From contig NZ_JAUUTZ010000013.1 of NCBI RefSeq assembly GCF_030678915.1, positions 58,151 through 122,150 of the forward strand: 64,000 nt of DNA, given 5' to 3'. This DNA comes from Paracoccus wurundjeri (GTDB taxonomy: Bacteria; Pseudomonadota; Alphaproteobacteria; Rhodobacterales; Rhodobacteraceae). Both the position numbers and the translations under genes were made by a program. The notes under the pieces are model-generated. The model saw only the letters and a list, made by a program, of their open reading frames with translations, did not search any database and was not told the DNA's origin. Below, piece after piece: positions 35,291 to 44,454 of this stretch (position 1 is the first letter of the stretch; the number at the start of each line of letters is the position of its first letter).

Positions 35291-36280
35291 TTATTGCTGA
35301 AGCAACTCGGACAGGTTTTCACGTGCCGTATCCGACAGCCAGCCCTGCCATTCATCCGGGTTTTCGGTAAGGTAATGCACCGCGACCTCTTCCTCGGTGG
35401 CGGAGTTTTCGTCCTGCCATGCCAGCAGCGCGCTCATCGTATCGGTCTTGATGGTCATGTTGCGGAAGAACTCGGTAACTTCCGGATTGCTGTCCACGAA
35501 ATCCGCGGTGGCCGCGGTCAGGATCGGAGCCGCGGTGAATTCCGACACTTCCGGGTTTTCGGCATTCGGGTTTTGCAGATTGGCGGCTTTCTCTTCGTCA
35601 TACTCGCCCAGTTTCACCTGCGTCATGTCGTATTTGCCAAGCGGCACGGTCGGTCCCCAGTAATAACCGAACCAGGGTTCGCCATCGGTCACCGCAGAAC
35701 CCATCGAGGACGCCAGCGTTTCGCCCGATCCGTGATTGAACACCTCGATACCAGAGCTTTCCAGATCAAGCGCGCGGATCAGGTTGTCGCTGACCACCCG
35801 GCAGCCCCAGCCATCGGGGCAGTTGTTGAAGCGATTGCCGACCAGTTCGGGATTTTCCATGATGCCTTCGATAGTGGTCAGTTCGGGATGTTCCTCGGCC
35901 AGCGCGGTCGGAATCCACCAGCCTTCGGTGCCACCCGGATCAAGAACATCGGCAAGGGGCACCAGAGTGCCTGCATCGACCAGCTTGTCATAAGCTTCCC
36001 CGGCGGAATTCGGCCACAGATCGGTCACGATATCCGGCTCGCCATTTTCGGCGACCGAAGTCATCGCGGGTATGGTATCGGATTTCACCAGCGAAACATT
36101 GCAGCCATAGCCTTGCTCCAGAAGGAACTTGGCGATTTCCGTAATGACTTCGGCTGATGCCCAGTTCATTTGCGCGATTGAAACGTCACCGCACTGGCTT
36201 TCGCCTTCCTGTGCATTCGCGGGCAGCGAAAACAGGCAGCCGGCTGCGGCAAATGCGGCAATAGAAGTTATCCTGAACAT
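35291..36280 (-). CDS. proX: Glycine betaine/proline-type substrate-binding protein
   Basis: A 329-residue OpuAC/ProX-type periplasmic protein. A signal peptide ends LPANA before QEGESQCGDVS. ATG at 36280 follows AAGGACA and begins the signal peptide; the longer frame to 36412 is rejected. The sequence is rich in Trp and Tyr (NMNWASA-like MNWASAEV, EGWWIP, PWFGYYWGP), expected for an aromatic box that binds quaternary amines. Which amine is not decidable. Confidence 0.87.
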   Translation of the reverse strand: MFRITSIAAFAAAGCLFSLPANAQEGESQCGDVSIAQMNWASAEVITEIAKFLLEQGYGCNVSLVKSDTIPAMTSVAENGEPDIVTDLWPNSAGEAYDKLVDAGTLVPLADVLDPGGTEGWWIPTALAEEHPELTTIEGIMENPELVGNRFNNCPDGWGCRVVSDNLIRALDLESSGIEVFNHGSGETLASSMGSAVTDGEPWFGYYWGPTVPLGKYDMTQVKLGEYDEEKAANLQNPNAENPEVSEFTAAPILTAATADFVDSNPEVTEFFRNMTIKTDTMSALLAWQDENSATEEEVAVHYLTENPDEWQGWLSDTARENLSELLQQ

Positions 36281-36625
36281 GGTGTGTCCTTTACTCTTAT
36301 GGGCCGGAAAGGCCGGATACGGGATTTCCCACGAATCCGGTCGGTGAATGATAACGGAATTGGAAACGCACGCGGCGGCACGACAATCCGCCATGTGAAA
36401 GCGTGTTGACACGCTTGAGAGCTGTTATGTTCCCTCTCAGCCATTATAATCTGGCTAGCATGGGGTCGACAAAAAAGCAACCTGAACGGCGTCCGGAAAC
36501 CCCGGAATTTCATCGCTGCCTTGCTGCAATTATCTGATTCAATATAGTATTTCCGAACACTCGCGGAACAGGGGTGAAATCGGAACCGGACTTGCCCGTT
36601 CCTGCGCATTTACCCGGAGGGATGA
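36281..36625. other. Divergent promoter region (proX-type operon / DMT transporter)
   Basis: 345 bp without a gene between divergent genes. Contains the palindrome at 36399-36416 and a perfect TATAAT at 36445-36450 with only a weak upstream -35 (CTGTTA at 17-nt spacing). A short AGCCA-N8-TGGCT inverted repeat surrounds the TATAAT. Nothing else was recognised. Confidence 0.5.
36399..36416. promoter_or_regulatory. Palindromic operator candidate overlapping TTGACA
   Basis: AAGCGTGT-TG-ACACGCTT is a perfect 8-bp inverted repeat with a 2-bp spacer. The consensus -35 hexamer TTGACA (36406-36411) lies within it, so a dimeric repressor bound here could block transcription. The regulator is unknown. 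Confidence 0.45.
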
Positions 36626-37516
36626 ATGACCGATCAAAGCGATACCCGTCAGGGGATGCTGGCCATGATCGCCGCCATGGGGCTTCTGCCGATTGGCGAT
36701 GCCATTGCAAAACTGCTGACCGGCGTCGCCTCGCCCTTCGATGTGACGGTATGGCGGATCGGGATGCAGGCGCTGTTTTTCGTACCGATCGCCCTTGTCA
36801 TGCGGCACCGGCTGAAGGGACCGCTGCTGTCATGGACCGCACTGGTCTCGGGGGCGCTGTTCGCGGCAGTGATGATCTGCCTTGTCAGTGCATTTCAGAA
36901 GATGCCGATCGCCACCGCCATCGCCATCTTCTTCATCGAGCCGCTGCTTCTGACGCTGCTGGCATGGCCGTTTCTGAACGAACGTCCCGGCCCGCGCCGC
37001 ATTGCGGCGGTTGTCGTCGGGCTGATCGGCGCGTTGATCGTCATTCGTCCGAATTTCACCATATTCGGGCCGGTCGCGCTGTTTCCGGTCGGCGCGGCAA
37101 TCGCCTATGCGTTGAACATGATCATGCTGCGCCGTGCCAGCCGCAGCAGGTCCGCGCTTACATTGCAGATCGGCGCGACCTTCTGCGCCGCCATCGGGAT
37201 GCTGATCCTTGACGCCGGCAGCATCATCCTTGGGCGCGACGCGGTATCGATCTTCGAATTGCCGGGCTGGGTGTTCCCGGCATTGATCTGCGCGGGCGCA
37301 ATGCTGTCACTGACCTTTCTGCTGATCACCCATGCATTCAGCAGGGTCGAGGCCGGTCTTCTGGCGCCGTTCCAATATCTGGAGATCGTGGGCGCCACCA
37401 TCGTCGGCTTCGCGGTTTTCGGGGATTTCCCGGATGCGCTTACATGGCTTGGTACCGCGATCATCCTTGCGGCGGGGATCTATGTTTTCCACCGCGAGCG
37501 GATGACCGGCACATGA
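36626..37516 (+). CDS. DMT (EamA) family transporter
   Basis: A 296-residue inner-membrane protein with about ten membrane segments in two EamA repeats; FLNERPGPRRIAAVVVGLIG at the end of the first repeat is characteristic. Members export amino acids, nucleosides or other metabolites; the substrate cannot be predicted. ATG at 36626 follows GGAGGG. Confidence 0.88.
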   Translation: MTDQSDTRQGMLAMIAAMGLLPIGDAIAKLLTGVASPFDVTVWRIGMQALFFVPIALVMRHRLKGPLLSWTALVSGALFAAVMICLVSAFQKMPIATAIAIFFIEPLLLTLLAWPFLNERPGPRRIAAVVVGLIGALIVIRPNFTIFGPVALFPVGAAIAYALNMIMLRRASRSRSALTLQIGATFCAAIGMLILDAGSIILGRDAVSIFELPGWVFPALICAGAMLSLTFLLITHAFSRVEAGLLAPFQYLEIVGATIVGFAVFGDFPDALTWLGTAIILAAGIYVFHRERMTGT

Positions 37517-37598
37517 GTTGGCCGACCGCGGCCGGGTGCCGCGCAGTTTCGAAGGCTTCTTGAAGCGATAGCCTCAGGTCCGGACCGGTCCGGGCCCT

Positions 37599-39344
37599 TC
37601 ACTCACCCTGCCCGGTCGCGGCGCGATATTCGCCAAGGATCATGGATAATTGCATGCGCCTGCCCGCCGGATCGGCAAGAATCATGCATAAATCCCGCGC
37701 GGCGCGGGACATCTGCTTGCATTCATCGGGGTGATGCCGCGCCCAGTCCAGCTTCTCTTCCAGATCCGCGGCGCCCCAGTTCAGCGGGATGTAATGCTCC
37801 CACGGGCGGAAGACGCCGGAATGGTACAGCTCCCAGCCGTCTTCCTCTTTCAGGACGACCGAATGGCTGTTGGCGTGCAACAGGAATTCATCCGATCCCG
37901 GCACACCCCCAAGCGAGACGATATAGCGATAATCGAAGGGCGAGCCGTGCTCTTTGCCGATCGCCTGAAACTGGTCCAGCTCGGTCCGTTCCAGCGCTTT
38001 GCGCACCCGGCCCCGGGGATTGAAAATGATATCCACAAGCTCGGATCCCGCGCAACTCTCGATGAACCCAAGCCTTGCGCTGTCGGCAAGATCGCTTTTG
38101 CCAGCCCTGAATCGTGGGGAATCGTACTGCGAACCGACAAGCCTGTCGATCGCACCCGAGACCGGTCTTGACAGATCGGGCCCCTCTTCCCCTCGGGCAT
38201 AGCCCGTAAGGTCGCCGGCCCAGACAGCGTGATCAAGCTTGTTTTCGAACGGTTTTTCCTTGCGCGGAACGATACCCGGCAACCCGCCGCTTCCCAGCCG
38301 GTGCAGCCAGGGCATCGGCCAGAGAAACACGTTCTCGACTCCGGCTCTGCGGCTGGGGGCAAGGATCGGCGCGGCGGCGGCATGACCCTTTACCGCCCCC
38401 GCAAGGCAGTTCAGGCGCATATCCAGCCAGTATTCGCCGTGATCGGCGACCTGCGCGATATCGTTCACAGCGGCGGCGGTGGGCCGCAGCGCAGGAACCG
38501 CCGGGTCAGCATGATAGCGGCCGTCATCATCGCGGATGATCGGCAGCAATCCGGAATCGGGCGCGTGGATTTCACCGCTTTCGACATCGAAACAGACAGG
38601 CATCCGCAAGCGGGGCGAAAAACCCCCGGCGGCATGGCTGATGCTTGCGGGGGCACAGAACGCGGACAACCGGGCCGCCACGTCCTTTCGCGCGGATTCC
38701 GAAACCATATCCGCAGGCTCTGGCGCGGTCAGCATTTCGCCAAGCCGGGGAAGATAGGCTTCCCGCTTTTTGCGCACCCGTTTCCCGATAGGCTCGGGGC
38801 AATGCTTCAGATCGAACCACGGCGACAGCGCCTCGTAATAATCGGCAGGCGCGGCATCGTCGATATTTATCTGGATGAATTCGGGGCGCGAGCCGAAATA
38901 GGCGCGGCAGGCCCGCAGATGGCGCTTCCAGTCCTCTTTCCAGATATCGGCGAGATCGCCGACCGATACGCCCAATATCTGCGCGCAGGCACGCGCATAT
39001 CCGCCGCCGCGATGCATGTAGCGGCTGATGATCCAGTCTTCCACATTGCGGGTATTCAGCAGAAAGACCGAACCGGGAAAATGGCTGTCGAGATATTCAT
39101 ATTCCTTGAACGCCTCGATGATCGGCATGTTCATGAACCGCACCGATTCCATATCGGTAAAGGCGGTCACGCTGTCGGCCCATTTCTGCAAGGGCTTTCT
39201 GCCGGTCAGCTTCGAATAGGCGATATCCTCGGCCAATTCGCCTTCCAGCCAATGCACGGCGGGGATGTTATTCATCTCGAACAGCTGCGCGATGAATGTC
39301 GTGCCGCATTTGTTGAAACCGATCTGAAAGAACTTTGGGGCCAT
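37599..39344 (-). CDS. Fused sulfotransferase - GT90 glycosyltransferase
   Basis: A 581-residue protein with two catalytic modules. Residues 1-190 are a sulfotransferase: FFQIGFNKCGTTFIAQLF (6-23) is the 5'-phosphosulfate-binding loop of PAPS enzymes and VFLLNTRNVEDWIISRY (93-109) the 3'-phosphate-binding segment. Residues about 240-560 match GT90/CAP10 (LPS-modifying) enzymes: DHAVWAGDLTG (371-381), DYRYIVSLGG (471-480), ANSHSVVLKEE (491-501) and RPWEHYIPL (513-521). It could both sulfate and glycosylate a surface glycan. Start at ATG 39344; an ATG at 39371 would add nine residues. It is convergent with the DMT gene and stands alone. Confidence 0.82.
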   Translation of the reverse strand: MAPKFFQIGFNKCGTTFIAQLFEMNNIPAVHWLEGELAEDIAYSKLTGRKPLQKWADSVTAFTDMESVRFMNMPIIEAFKEYEYLDSHFPGSVFLLNTRNVEDWIISRYMHRGGGYARACAQILGVSVGDLADIWKEDWKRHLRACRAYFGSRPEFIQINIDDAAPADYYEALSPWFDLKHCPEPIGKRVRKKREAYLPRLGEMLTAPEPADMVSESARKDVAARLSAFCAPASISHAAGGFSPRLRMPVCFDVESGEIHAPDSGLLPIIRDDDGRYHADPAVPALRPTAAAVNDIAQVADHGEYWLDMRLNCLAGAVKGHAAAAPILAPSRRAGVENVFLWPMPWLHRLGSGGLPGIVPRKEKPFENKLDHAVWAGDLTGYARGEEGPDLSRPVSGAIDRLVGSQYDSPRFRAGKSDLADSARLGFIESCAGSELVDIIFNPRGRVRKALERTELDQFQAIGKEHGSPFDYRYIVSLGGVPGSDEFLLHANSHSVVLKEEDGWELYHSGVFRPWEHYIPLNWGAADLEEKLDWARHHPDECKQMSRAARDLCMILADPAGRRMQLSMILGEYRAATGQGE

Positions 39345-39460
39345 GACACGATCTGTTTGATGCCGACACATTTCAGAACAAAAGCTTGTGGGTCAGGCCG
39401 GCCCTCTTGTCAACCGAAGCGGCCGGGATGCAATCAGTCTCGGGCCATCAGACAAAAGTC

Positions 39461-39489
39461 TTGCATTGCGGCGATAGCGCAGATAGCAA
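39461..39489 (+). promoter_or_regulatory. Putative sigma-70 promoter for the gcv operon
   Basis: TTGCAT (39461-39466), 17-nt spacer, TAGCAA (39484-39489). Transcription would start just before the glycine riboswitch. Assigned by eye. Confidence 0.4.
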
Positions 39490-39501
39490 CCCAGACATGG
39501 A

Positions 39502-39650
39502 ATTCGGGAGAATCCGGCCCCGCGCCGGTGCCGAAGGAGCAGCCGCCCCGGCGAACTCTCAGGCAAAAGGACCGTTTTCCGACTTGAACTCTGGAGAGTG
39601 GCCGTCCGGCCCGCCGAAGGGATAACGATCTCAGGCGCCCGAAACCAGGC
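39502..39650 (+). ncRNA. Tandem glycine riboswitch (gcvT motif)
   Basis: Two glycine aptamers in series. The first has CGGGAGAATCC, GCCGAAGGAGCAGCC and CTCTCAGGCAAAAGGACCG (39506-39574). The second has ACTCTGGAGAG (39588-39598), GCCGAAGGGATAACGATC and TCAGGCGCCCG (39613-39641). These are the diagnostic conserved segments of both aptamers. It ends about 100 nt before gcvT; glycine is expected to turn the operon on. A G-rich, hairpin-prone segment follows (39670-39735), probably the expression platform. Confidence 0.95.
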
Positions 39651-39745
39651 AGGACTGGAACCGGGCAAAGACAGAGGGGGCATCGACAGGCGGGGTCAAC
39701 CCGTTTCACCGATGCCGGCCCGCCGGCAAGACGACAGGGGGTCAC

Positions 39746-40870
39746 ATGACCGAAGAATTGCGCCGGACCGGACTTTACGGGCTGCATCTTGAACATGGTG
39801 CCCGGATGGTGCCCTTTGCCGGCTGGGAAATGCCCGTTCAGTTCAAGACAGGCGTCATGGCCGAGCATCTGCATACCCGCGCCCACGCCGGGCTGTTCGA
39901 TGTCAGCCATATGGGACAGGTGCTGGTCCATCCGCGTGACGGCAAGCCGGAAACCGCCGCGCTTGCGCTGGAGCGTCTGATCCCCGCCGCGGTTCTGGGA
40001 CTTCCCGAAGGGCGACAGCGTTATGGGCTGTTCACAAACGATCAGGGCGGAATTCTGGACGATCTGATGTTCGCCAATCGCGGCGATCACTATCTGCTGG
40101 TCGTCAATGCCGCCTGTGCGGAACAGGATATCGCCCATCTGCAGACATTGGAGGATGTCGATATCCGGCCCGTCACGGATCGCGGTCTGATTGCGCTTCA
40201 GGGACCTGAAGCGGCCGATGTTCTGGCCCGTCTTGTACCCGCTGCGGCCGGGATGCGTTTCATGGACAGCCGGGCCTTCGACTGGCAGGGCACAGAGCTT
40301 TGGATCTCCCGCTCGGGCTATACCGGTGAGGACGGCTTCGAGATCTCGGTGCCCGATGACCGGCTGACGGAATTCGCGCGTGCCTTGCTGGCGCATCCGG
40401 AAGTCGCCCCCATCGGATTGGGTGCCCGCGACAGTCTGCGGCTGGAGGCAGGGATGCCGCTTTACGGCCATGACATGGATGAAACCGTGACGCCGTCTGA
40501 AGCAGGTCTGGCGTGGTCGATCCAGAAAACCCGCCGTGGCGGGGGCGAACGCGAGGGCGGTTTTCCCGGCGCCGCGCGGATCCTTGCGGAACTGGAATCC
40601 GGCCCCGCCCGTACCCGACGCGGGCTGCGCCCGGAAAGCCGCGCCCCGATCCGCGAAGGCGTTGACATCTTTGCCGGGGAAAGCGGGGGCGACGTGATCG
40701 GCACCGTGAGTTCGGGCGGCTTCGGCCCTTCGGTTGGCGGACCCATCGCCATGGCCCGGCTTGATCCCGACATTCCCGACGGCGCAACGGTCTATGCGGA
40801 ATTGCGCGGCAAGCGCATGGCCGTAGCCGTGACCGCCCTGCCCTTTGTCACCCCATCCTATAAACGCTGA
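39746..40870 (+). CDS. gcvT: Glycine cleavage system T protein (aminomethyltransferase)
   Basis: A 374-residue folate-dependent aminomethyltransferase that releases ammonia and forms 5,10-methylene-THF from the GcvH-bound aminomethyl group. Markers: VPFAGWEMPVQF, AGLFDVSHMGQV (catalytic Asp region), SRSGYTGEDGFEI and GLGARDSLRLEAGMPLYGHD. Starts with ATG 39746 after ACAGGGGGTC. First gene of gcvT-gcvH-gcvP; 10 bp before gcvH. Confidence 0.96.
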   Translation: MTEELRRTGLYGLHLEHGARMVPFAGWEMPVQFKTGVMAEHLHTRAHAGLFDVSHMGQVLVHPRDGKPETAALALERLIPAAVLGLPEGRQRYGLFTNDQGGILDDLMFANRGDHYLLVVNAACAEQDIAHLQTLEDVDIRPVTDRGLIALQGPEAADVLARLVPAAAGMRFMDSRAFDWQGTELWISRSGYTGEDGFEISVPDDRLTEFARALLAHPEVAPIGLGARDSLRLEAGMPLYGHDMDETVTPSEAGLAWSIQKTRRGGGEREGGFPGAARILAELESGPARTRRGLRPESRAPIREGVDIFAGESGGDVIGTVSSGGFGPSVGGPIAMARLDPDIPDGATVYAELRGKRMAVAVTALPFVTPSYKR

Positions 40871-40880
40871 GGAGCACCCC

Positions 40881-41240
40881 ATGCTGAAATATACCGAAGA
40901 TCACGAATGGCTGCGCGCCGAGGGCGATGAAATCATCGTCGGCATCACCCGGCATGCAAGCGAGCAGCTTGGCGATGTCGTGTTCATCGAACTGCCCGAA
41001 GAGGGCCGCGAGGTCGAGGCGGGTGAAGAAATCGTCGTGATCGAATCGGTGAAGGCGGCTTCCGACATCACCGCGCCGGTCGCGGGCGTCATCACGGCAG
41101 TGAATGGCGATCTGGCCGATAATCCGGGAAATGTGAACGAGGATCCGATGGCGGCGTGGTTCTTCCGAATCAAACCGGCGGAGGACGGCGTGCTGGACGG
41201 GTTCATGGATGAGGCGGCTTATAACGATCTGATCGGGTGA
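40881..41240 (+). CDS. gcvH: Glycine cleavage system H protein
   Basis: A 119-residue lipoyl carrier protein. YTEDHEWLRAEGDE opens the fold, and EEIVVIESVKAASD holds the lipoylated Lys. It shuttles the aminomethyl group between GcvP, GcvT and Lpd. ATG at 40881 is preceded by GAGGAGCACCCC. A family C repeat follows, separating it from gcvP by 132 bp. Confidence 0.96.
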   Translation: MLKYTEDHEWLRAEGDEIIVGITRHASEQLGDVVFIELPEEGREVEAGEEIVVIESVKAASDITAPVAGVITAVNGDLADNPGNVNEDPMAAWFFRIKPAEDGVLDGFMDEAAYNDLIG

Positions 41241-41248
41241 GGTTTGCC

Positions 41249-41330
41249 GGGCTTTGCCCGTCGCCGGCAGGTCTCTTGAACCAGTGGCGCGATCCGCCGG
41301 CGACCCCGAGGTATTTGGACAAAGAAGAAA
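41249..41330 (+). repeat. Intergenic repeat family C, copy 2
   Basis: GTCGCCGG ... CCGGCGAC forms an outer stem around GGTCTCTTGAACCAGTGGC, followed by CCCCGAGGTATTTGGACAAAG. Nearly identical to copy 3 (44275-44363). Lies between gcvH and gcvP, 9 bp after the gcvH stop. Confidence 0.75.
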
Positions 41331-41372
41331 CGATGAGCGGATTCGCTCTGGGAATATGCAAGAGGGCGACAT

Positions 41373-44213
41373 ATGAGCCGTTGGATTCCGACCGATTACA
41401 ATCCTGATGATTTCGCGAACCGGCGCCATATCGGCCCCTCGCCCGCCGAGATGGCGGAAATGCTGAAGGCGGTGGGGGCGGATAGCCTTGACGTGCTGAT
41501 CGATCAGACGGTGCCCAGGGCGATCCGGCAGACCGAACCGCTGGACTGGCCGGCGCTGTCCGAAGCGGGCCTGCTGGCGCGCATGGAACAGGTGGCCGCG
41601 AAGAACAAGGTCATGACCAGCCTGATAGGTCAGGGCTATTACGGCACGGTGACTCCGCCCGCCATTCAGCGGAATATTCTTGAGAATCCAGCGTGGTATA
41701 CCGCCTATACGCCTTATCAGCCCGAGATCGCGCAGGGGCGGCTCGAGGCTTTGCTGAATTTTCAGACCATGGTCGCCGATCTGACGGGGTTGCCCGTCGC
41801 CAATGCCAGCCTGCTGGACGAGGCGACGGCGGCAGCCGAGGCGATGGCGATGGCGAAGCGGCAGGCGAAGTCGAAGGCGAACGGGTTCTTCGTCAGCAGG
41901 GATCTGCATCCACAGACAATTGCCGTGATCGAGACGCGGGCGGCGCCTTTGGGGATTCGGGTGATCCGGGGCGCGGCAGAGGATCTGGATCCGTCGCAGG
42001 TTTTCGGGGCGATTTTCCAGTATCCCGGCACCTTTGGTCATATCCGCGACCTGAGCGCCGATTGCGCCGCGCTGCACGAGGCGGGCGCGCTGGCAATCAT
42101 GGCGACCGATCTTCTTGCGCTATGTCTGCTGAAAGAGCCGGCTGCCATGGGGGCGGACATCGCCATCGGCTCGGCGCAGCGTTTCGGAGTGCCGATGGGA
42201 TATGGCGGGCCGCATGCCGCCTTTATGTCCTGCCGGGATGAGTTGAAGCGGGCCATGCCGGGGCGAATCGTCGGCGTGTCGGTGGATGCCAAGGGGAACA
42301 AGGCTTATCGGCTGGCATTGCAGACCCGCGAACAGCATATCCGGCGCGAGAAGGCCACCTCGAATGTCTGCACGGCGCAGGCTTTGCTGGCCGTAATGGC
42401 ATCCTTCTATGCCGTGTTTCATGGGCCCGAAGGGCTGCGGGCGATTGCGCAGCGGGTGCATCTGAATGCCGTCACGGTGGCCAATGCGTTGCGCGCTGCC
42501 GGGGCCGAGGTCGCTCCGGATGCGTATTTCGACACGATCACCGTGCGGGTGGGCGTCGGGCAGGCCGGGATTCTTGCCGCCGCCGAGCAGCGCGGGATCA
42601 ATCTGCGCAGGGTCGGGCGCGACCGGGTCGGGATCTCGATCGACGAGACGACCGATGCCGATGTGATCACGCGGCTTCTGGATGCATTCGGGATCGATGA
42701 GCCTGCGGAGGCCGGAACTGTTCCGGCCATCCCGTGGGAATTGCTGCGTGAAAGCGATTATCTGACCCATCCGGTCTTCCATATGAACCGGGCCGAATCC
42801 GAGATGATGCGCTATATGCGCCGCCTGTCGGACCGCGATCTGGCGCTGGACCGGGCGATGATCCCGCTGGGCTCTTGCACGATGAAGCTGAACGCCGCCG
42901 CCGAGATGATGCCGATCACATGGCCGGAATTCGGGGCGCTGCATCCCTTTGCTCCGCGCCATCAGGCCGCAGGCTATGCCGAGGCGATCACGGATCTGGA
43001 GGCAAAGCTGTGCCGGATCACCGGCTATGACGCTTTTTCCATGCAACCCAATAGCGGCGCGCAGGGCGAATATGCCGGGCTGTTGACGATTCAGGCATAT
43101 CACCGGGCGAATGGCGACGATCAGCGGGATATCTGCCTGATCCCGGTGTCCGCGCATGGCACCAACCCGGCAAGCGCGCAGATGGCCGGGATGAAGGTTG
43201 TTGTCGTCAAATCCGCGCCCAATGGCGATATCGATCTTGAGGATTTCGCGGATAAGGCAGCCAAGGCCGGAGACAGGCTGGCGGCTGTGATGATCACCTA
43301 TCCCTCGACCCATGGCGTGTTCGAGGACACGGTGCGCGAGGTGTGCGACATGACCCACAGGCATGGCGGGCAGGTCTATATCGACGGCGCGAATATGAAC
43401 GCGCTGGTCGGGCTGGTGCAGCCGGGTGAGATCGGGGGCGATGTCAGCCACCTGAACCTGCACAAGACATTCGCCATCCCGCATGGCGGTGGCGGCCCCG
43501 GCATGGGACCGATTGGCGTGCGGGCGCATCTGGCCCCCTATCTGCCGGGCGATCCGCGCGAAGACGGTTCCGGCGCAGTGAGTGCGGCGCCTTGGGGCTC
43601 GGCTTCGATCCTGCTGATTTCATGGGCCTATTGCCTGATGATGGGCGGCGAGGGGCTGACGCAGGCGACGCGCGTGGCGATCCTGAATGCGAATTACATC
43701 GCCAGCCGTCTGGCCGGGGCCTATCCGATCCTGTTCATGGGCAACCGGGGGCGTGTGGCGCATGAATGCATTCTGGACACCCGGCCTTTCGCCGAACATG
43801 GCGTAACCGTGGACGATATCGCCAAACGCCTGATCGACAACGGCTTTCATGCGCCCACGATGAGCTGGCCGGTGGCGGGAACCCTGATGGTCGAGCCGAC
43901 CGAAAGCGAAACCAAGGCCGAGATCGACCGTTTCATTACCGCGCTTCTGGCGATCCGGGACGAGATCACCGACATTGCCGAAAGCCGCGTGGCTGTCGAA
44001 GAAAGCCCGCTGCGCTTTGCCCCCCATACGGTCGAGGATCTGGTGGCCGAATGGGACCGGCCCTATAGCCGCGAGCAGGGCTGTTTTCCTCCGGGCGCGT
44101 TCCGGGTGGACAAATACTGGCCGCCGGTCGGGCGTGTCGACAATGTGTTCGGGGACCGGAACCTTGTCTGCACCTGTCCGCCGCTGGAAAGCTATGCCGA
44201 GGCGGCGGAGTAA
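41373..44213 (+). CDS. gcvP: Glycine dehydrogenase (decarboxylating), P protein
   Basis: A 946-residue single-chain P protein; decarboxylates glycine and loads GcvH. The N-terminal half is the degenerate subunit-like half ([10 protein letters not shown], then [16 protein letters not shown] [17 protein letters not shown]). The C-terminal half binds PLP via Lys in [19 protein letters not shown]. Also [14 protein letters not shown] near residue 500. Length is typical. Confidence 0.96.
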   Translation: MSRWIPTDYNPDDFANRRHIGPSPAEMAEMLKAVGADSLDVLIDQTVPRAIRQTEPLDWPALSEAGLLARMEQVAAKNKVMTSLIGQGYYGTVTPPAIQRNILENPAWYTAYTPYQPEIAQGRLEALLNFQTMVADLTGLPVANASLLDEATAAAEAMAMAKRQAKSKANGFFVSRDLHPQTIAVIETRAAPLGIRVIRGAAEDLDPSQVFGAIFQYPGTFGHIRDLSADCAALHEAGALAIMATDLLALCLLKEPAAMGADIAIGSAQRFGVPMGYGGPHAAFMSCRDELKRAMPGRIVGVSVDAKGNKAYRLALQTREQHIRREKATSNVCTAQALLAVMASFYAVFHGPEGLRAIAQRVHLNAVTVANALRAAGAEVAPDAYFDTITVRVGVGQAGILAAAEQRGINLRRVGRDRVGISIDETTDADVITRLLDAFGIDEPAEAGTVPAIPWELLRESDYLTHPVFHMNRAESEMMRYMRRLSDRDLALDRAMIPLGSCTMKLNAAAEMMPITWPEFGALHPFAPRHQAAGYAEAITDLEAKLCRITGYDAFSMQPNSGAQGEYAGLLTIQAYHRANGDDQRDICLIPVSAHGTNPASAQMAGMKVVVVKSAPNGDIDLEDFADKAAKAGDRLAAVMITYPSTHGVFEDTVREVCDMTHRHGGQVYIDGANMNALVGLVQPGEIGGDVSHLNLHKTFAIPHGGGGPGMGPIGVRAHLAPYLPGDPREDGSGAVSAAPWGSASILLISWAYCLMMGGEGLTQATRVAILNANYIASRLAGAYPILFMGNRGRVAHECILDTRPFAEHGVTVDDIAKRLIDNGFHAPTMSWPVAGTLMVEPTESETKAEIDRFITALLAIRDEITDIAESRVAVEESPLRFAPHTVEDLVAEWDRPYSREQGCFPPGAFRVDKYWPPVGRVDNVFGDRNLVCTCPPLESYAEAAE

Positions 44214-44274
44214 TCCGGTTTTCCGAGCCTGTCGCGCTGAATCGGAAACGCCGGTCATTTGCGTCCCGCGATGG

Positions 44275-44363
44275 CCGGGGGCGCTGCCCCGTCGCCGGCT
44301 GGTCTCTTGAACCAGTGGCACGACCCGCCGGCGACCCCCGAGGTATTTGGACAAAGAAGAAGC
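44275..44363 (+). repeat. Intergenic repeat family C, copy 3
   Basis: GGGGGCGCTGCCCC hairpin, then GTCGCCGG ... CCGGCGAC outer stem with inner CTGGT ... ACCAG, then CCCCCGAGGTATTTGGACAA and AGAAGAAG. Lies 61 bp after gcvP, between it and the convergent Gfo/Idh/MocA gene. Confidence 0.75.
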
Positions 44364-44454
44364 AGAGGGAGGGGAAGCGGAACCGGGCAGGCGCGACATG
44401 TTCTGACAGGCGTCCCTTCCCGGCGCAATCAGGCGGGGGTCCGGAAAGTGGGGG

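Noticed and set aside
42120..43529. Long minus-strand frame inside gcvP
   Set aside because: Antisense shadow; gcvP motifs are unbroken on the plus strand.
41249..44363. tRNA-like look of GGTCTCTTGAACCAGTGGC in family C copies
   Set aside because: No acceptor, D or T arms could be placed; the segment is an inner hairpin of the repeat.
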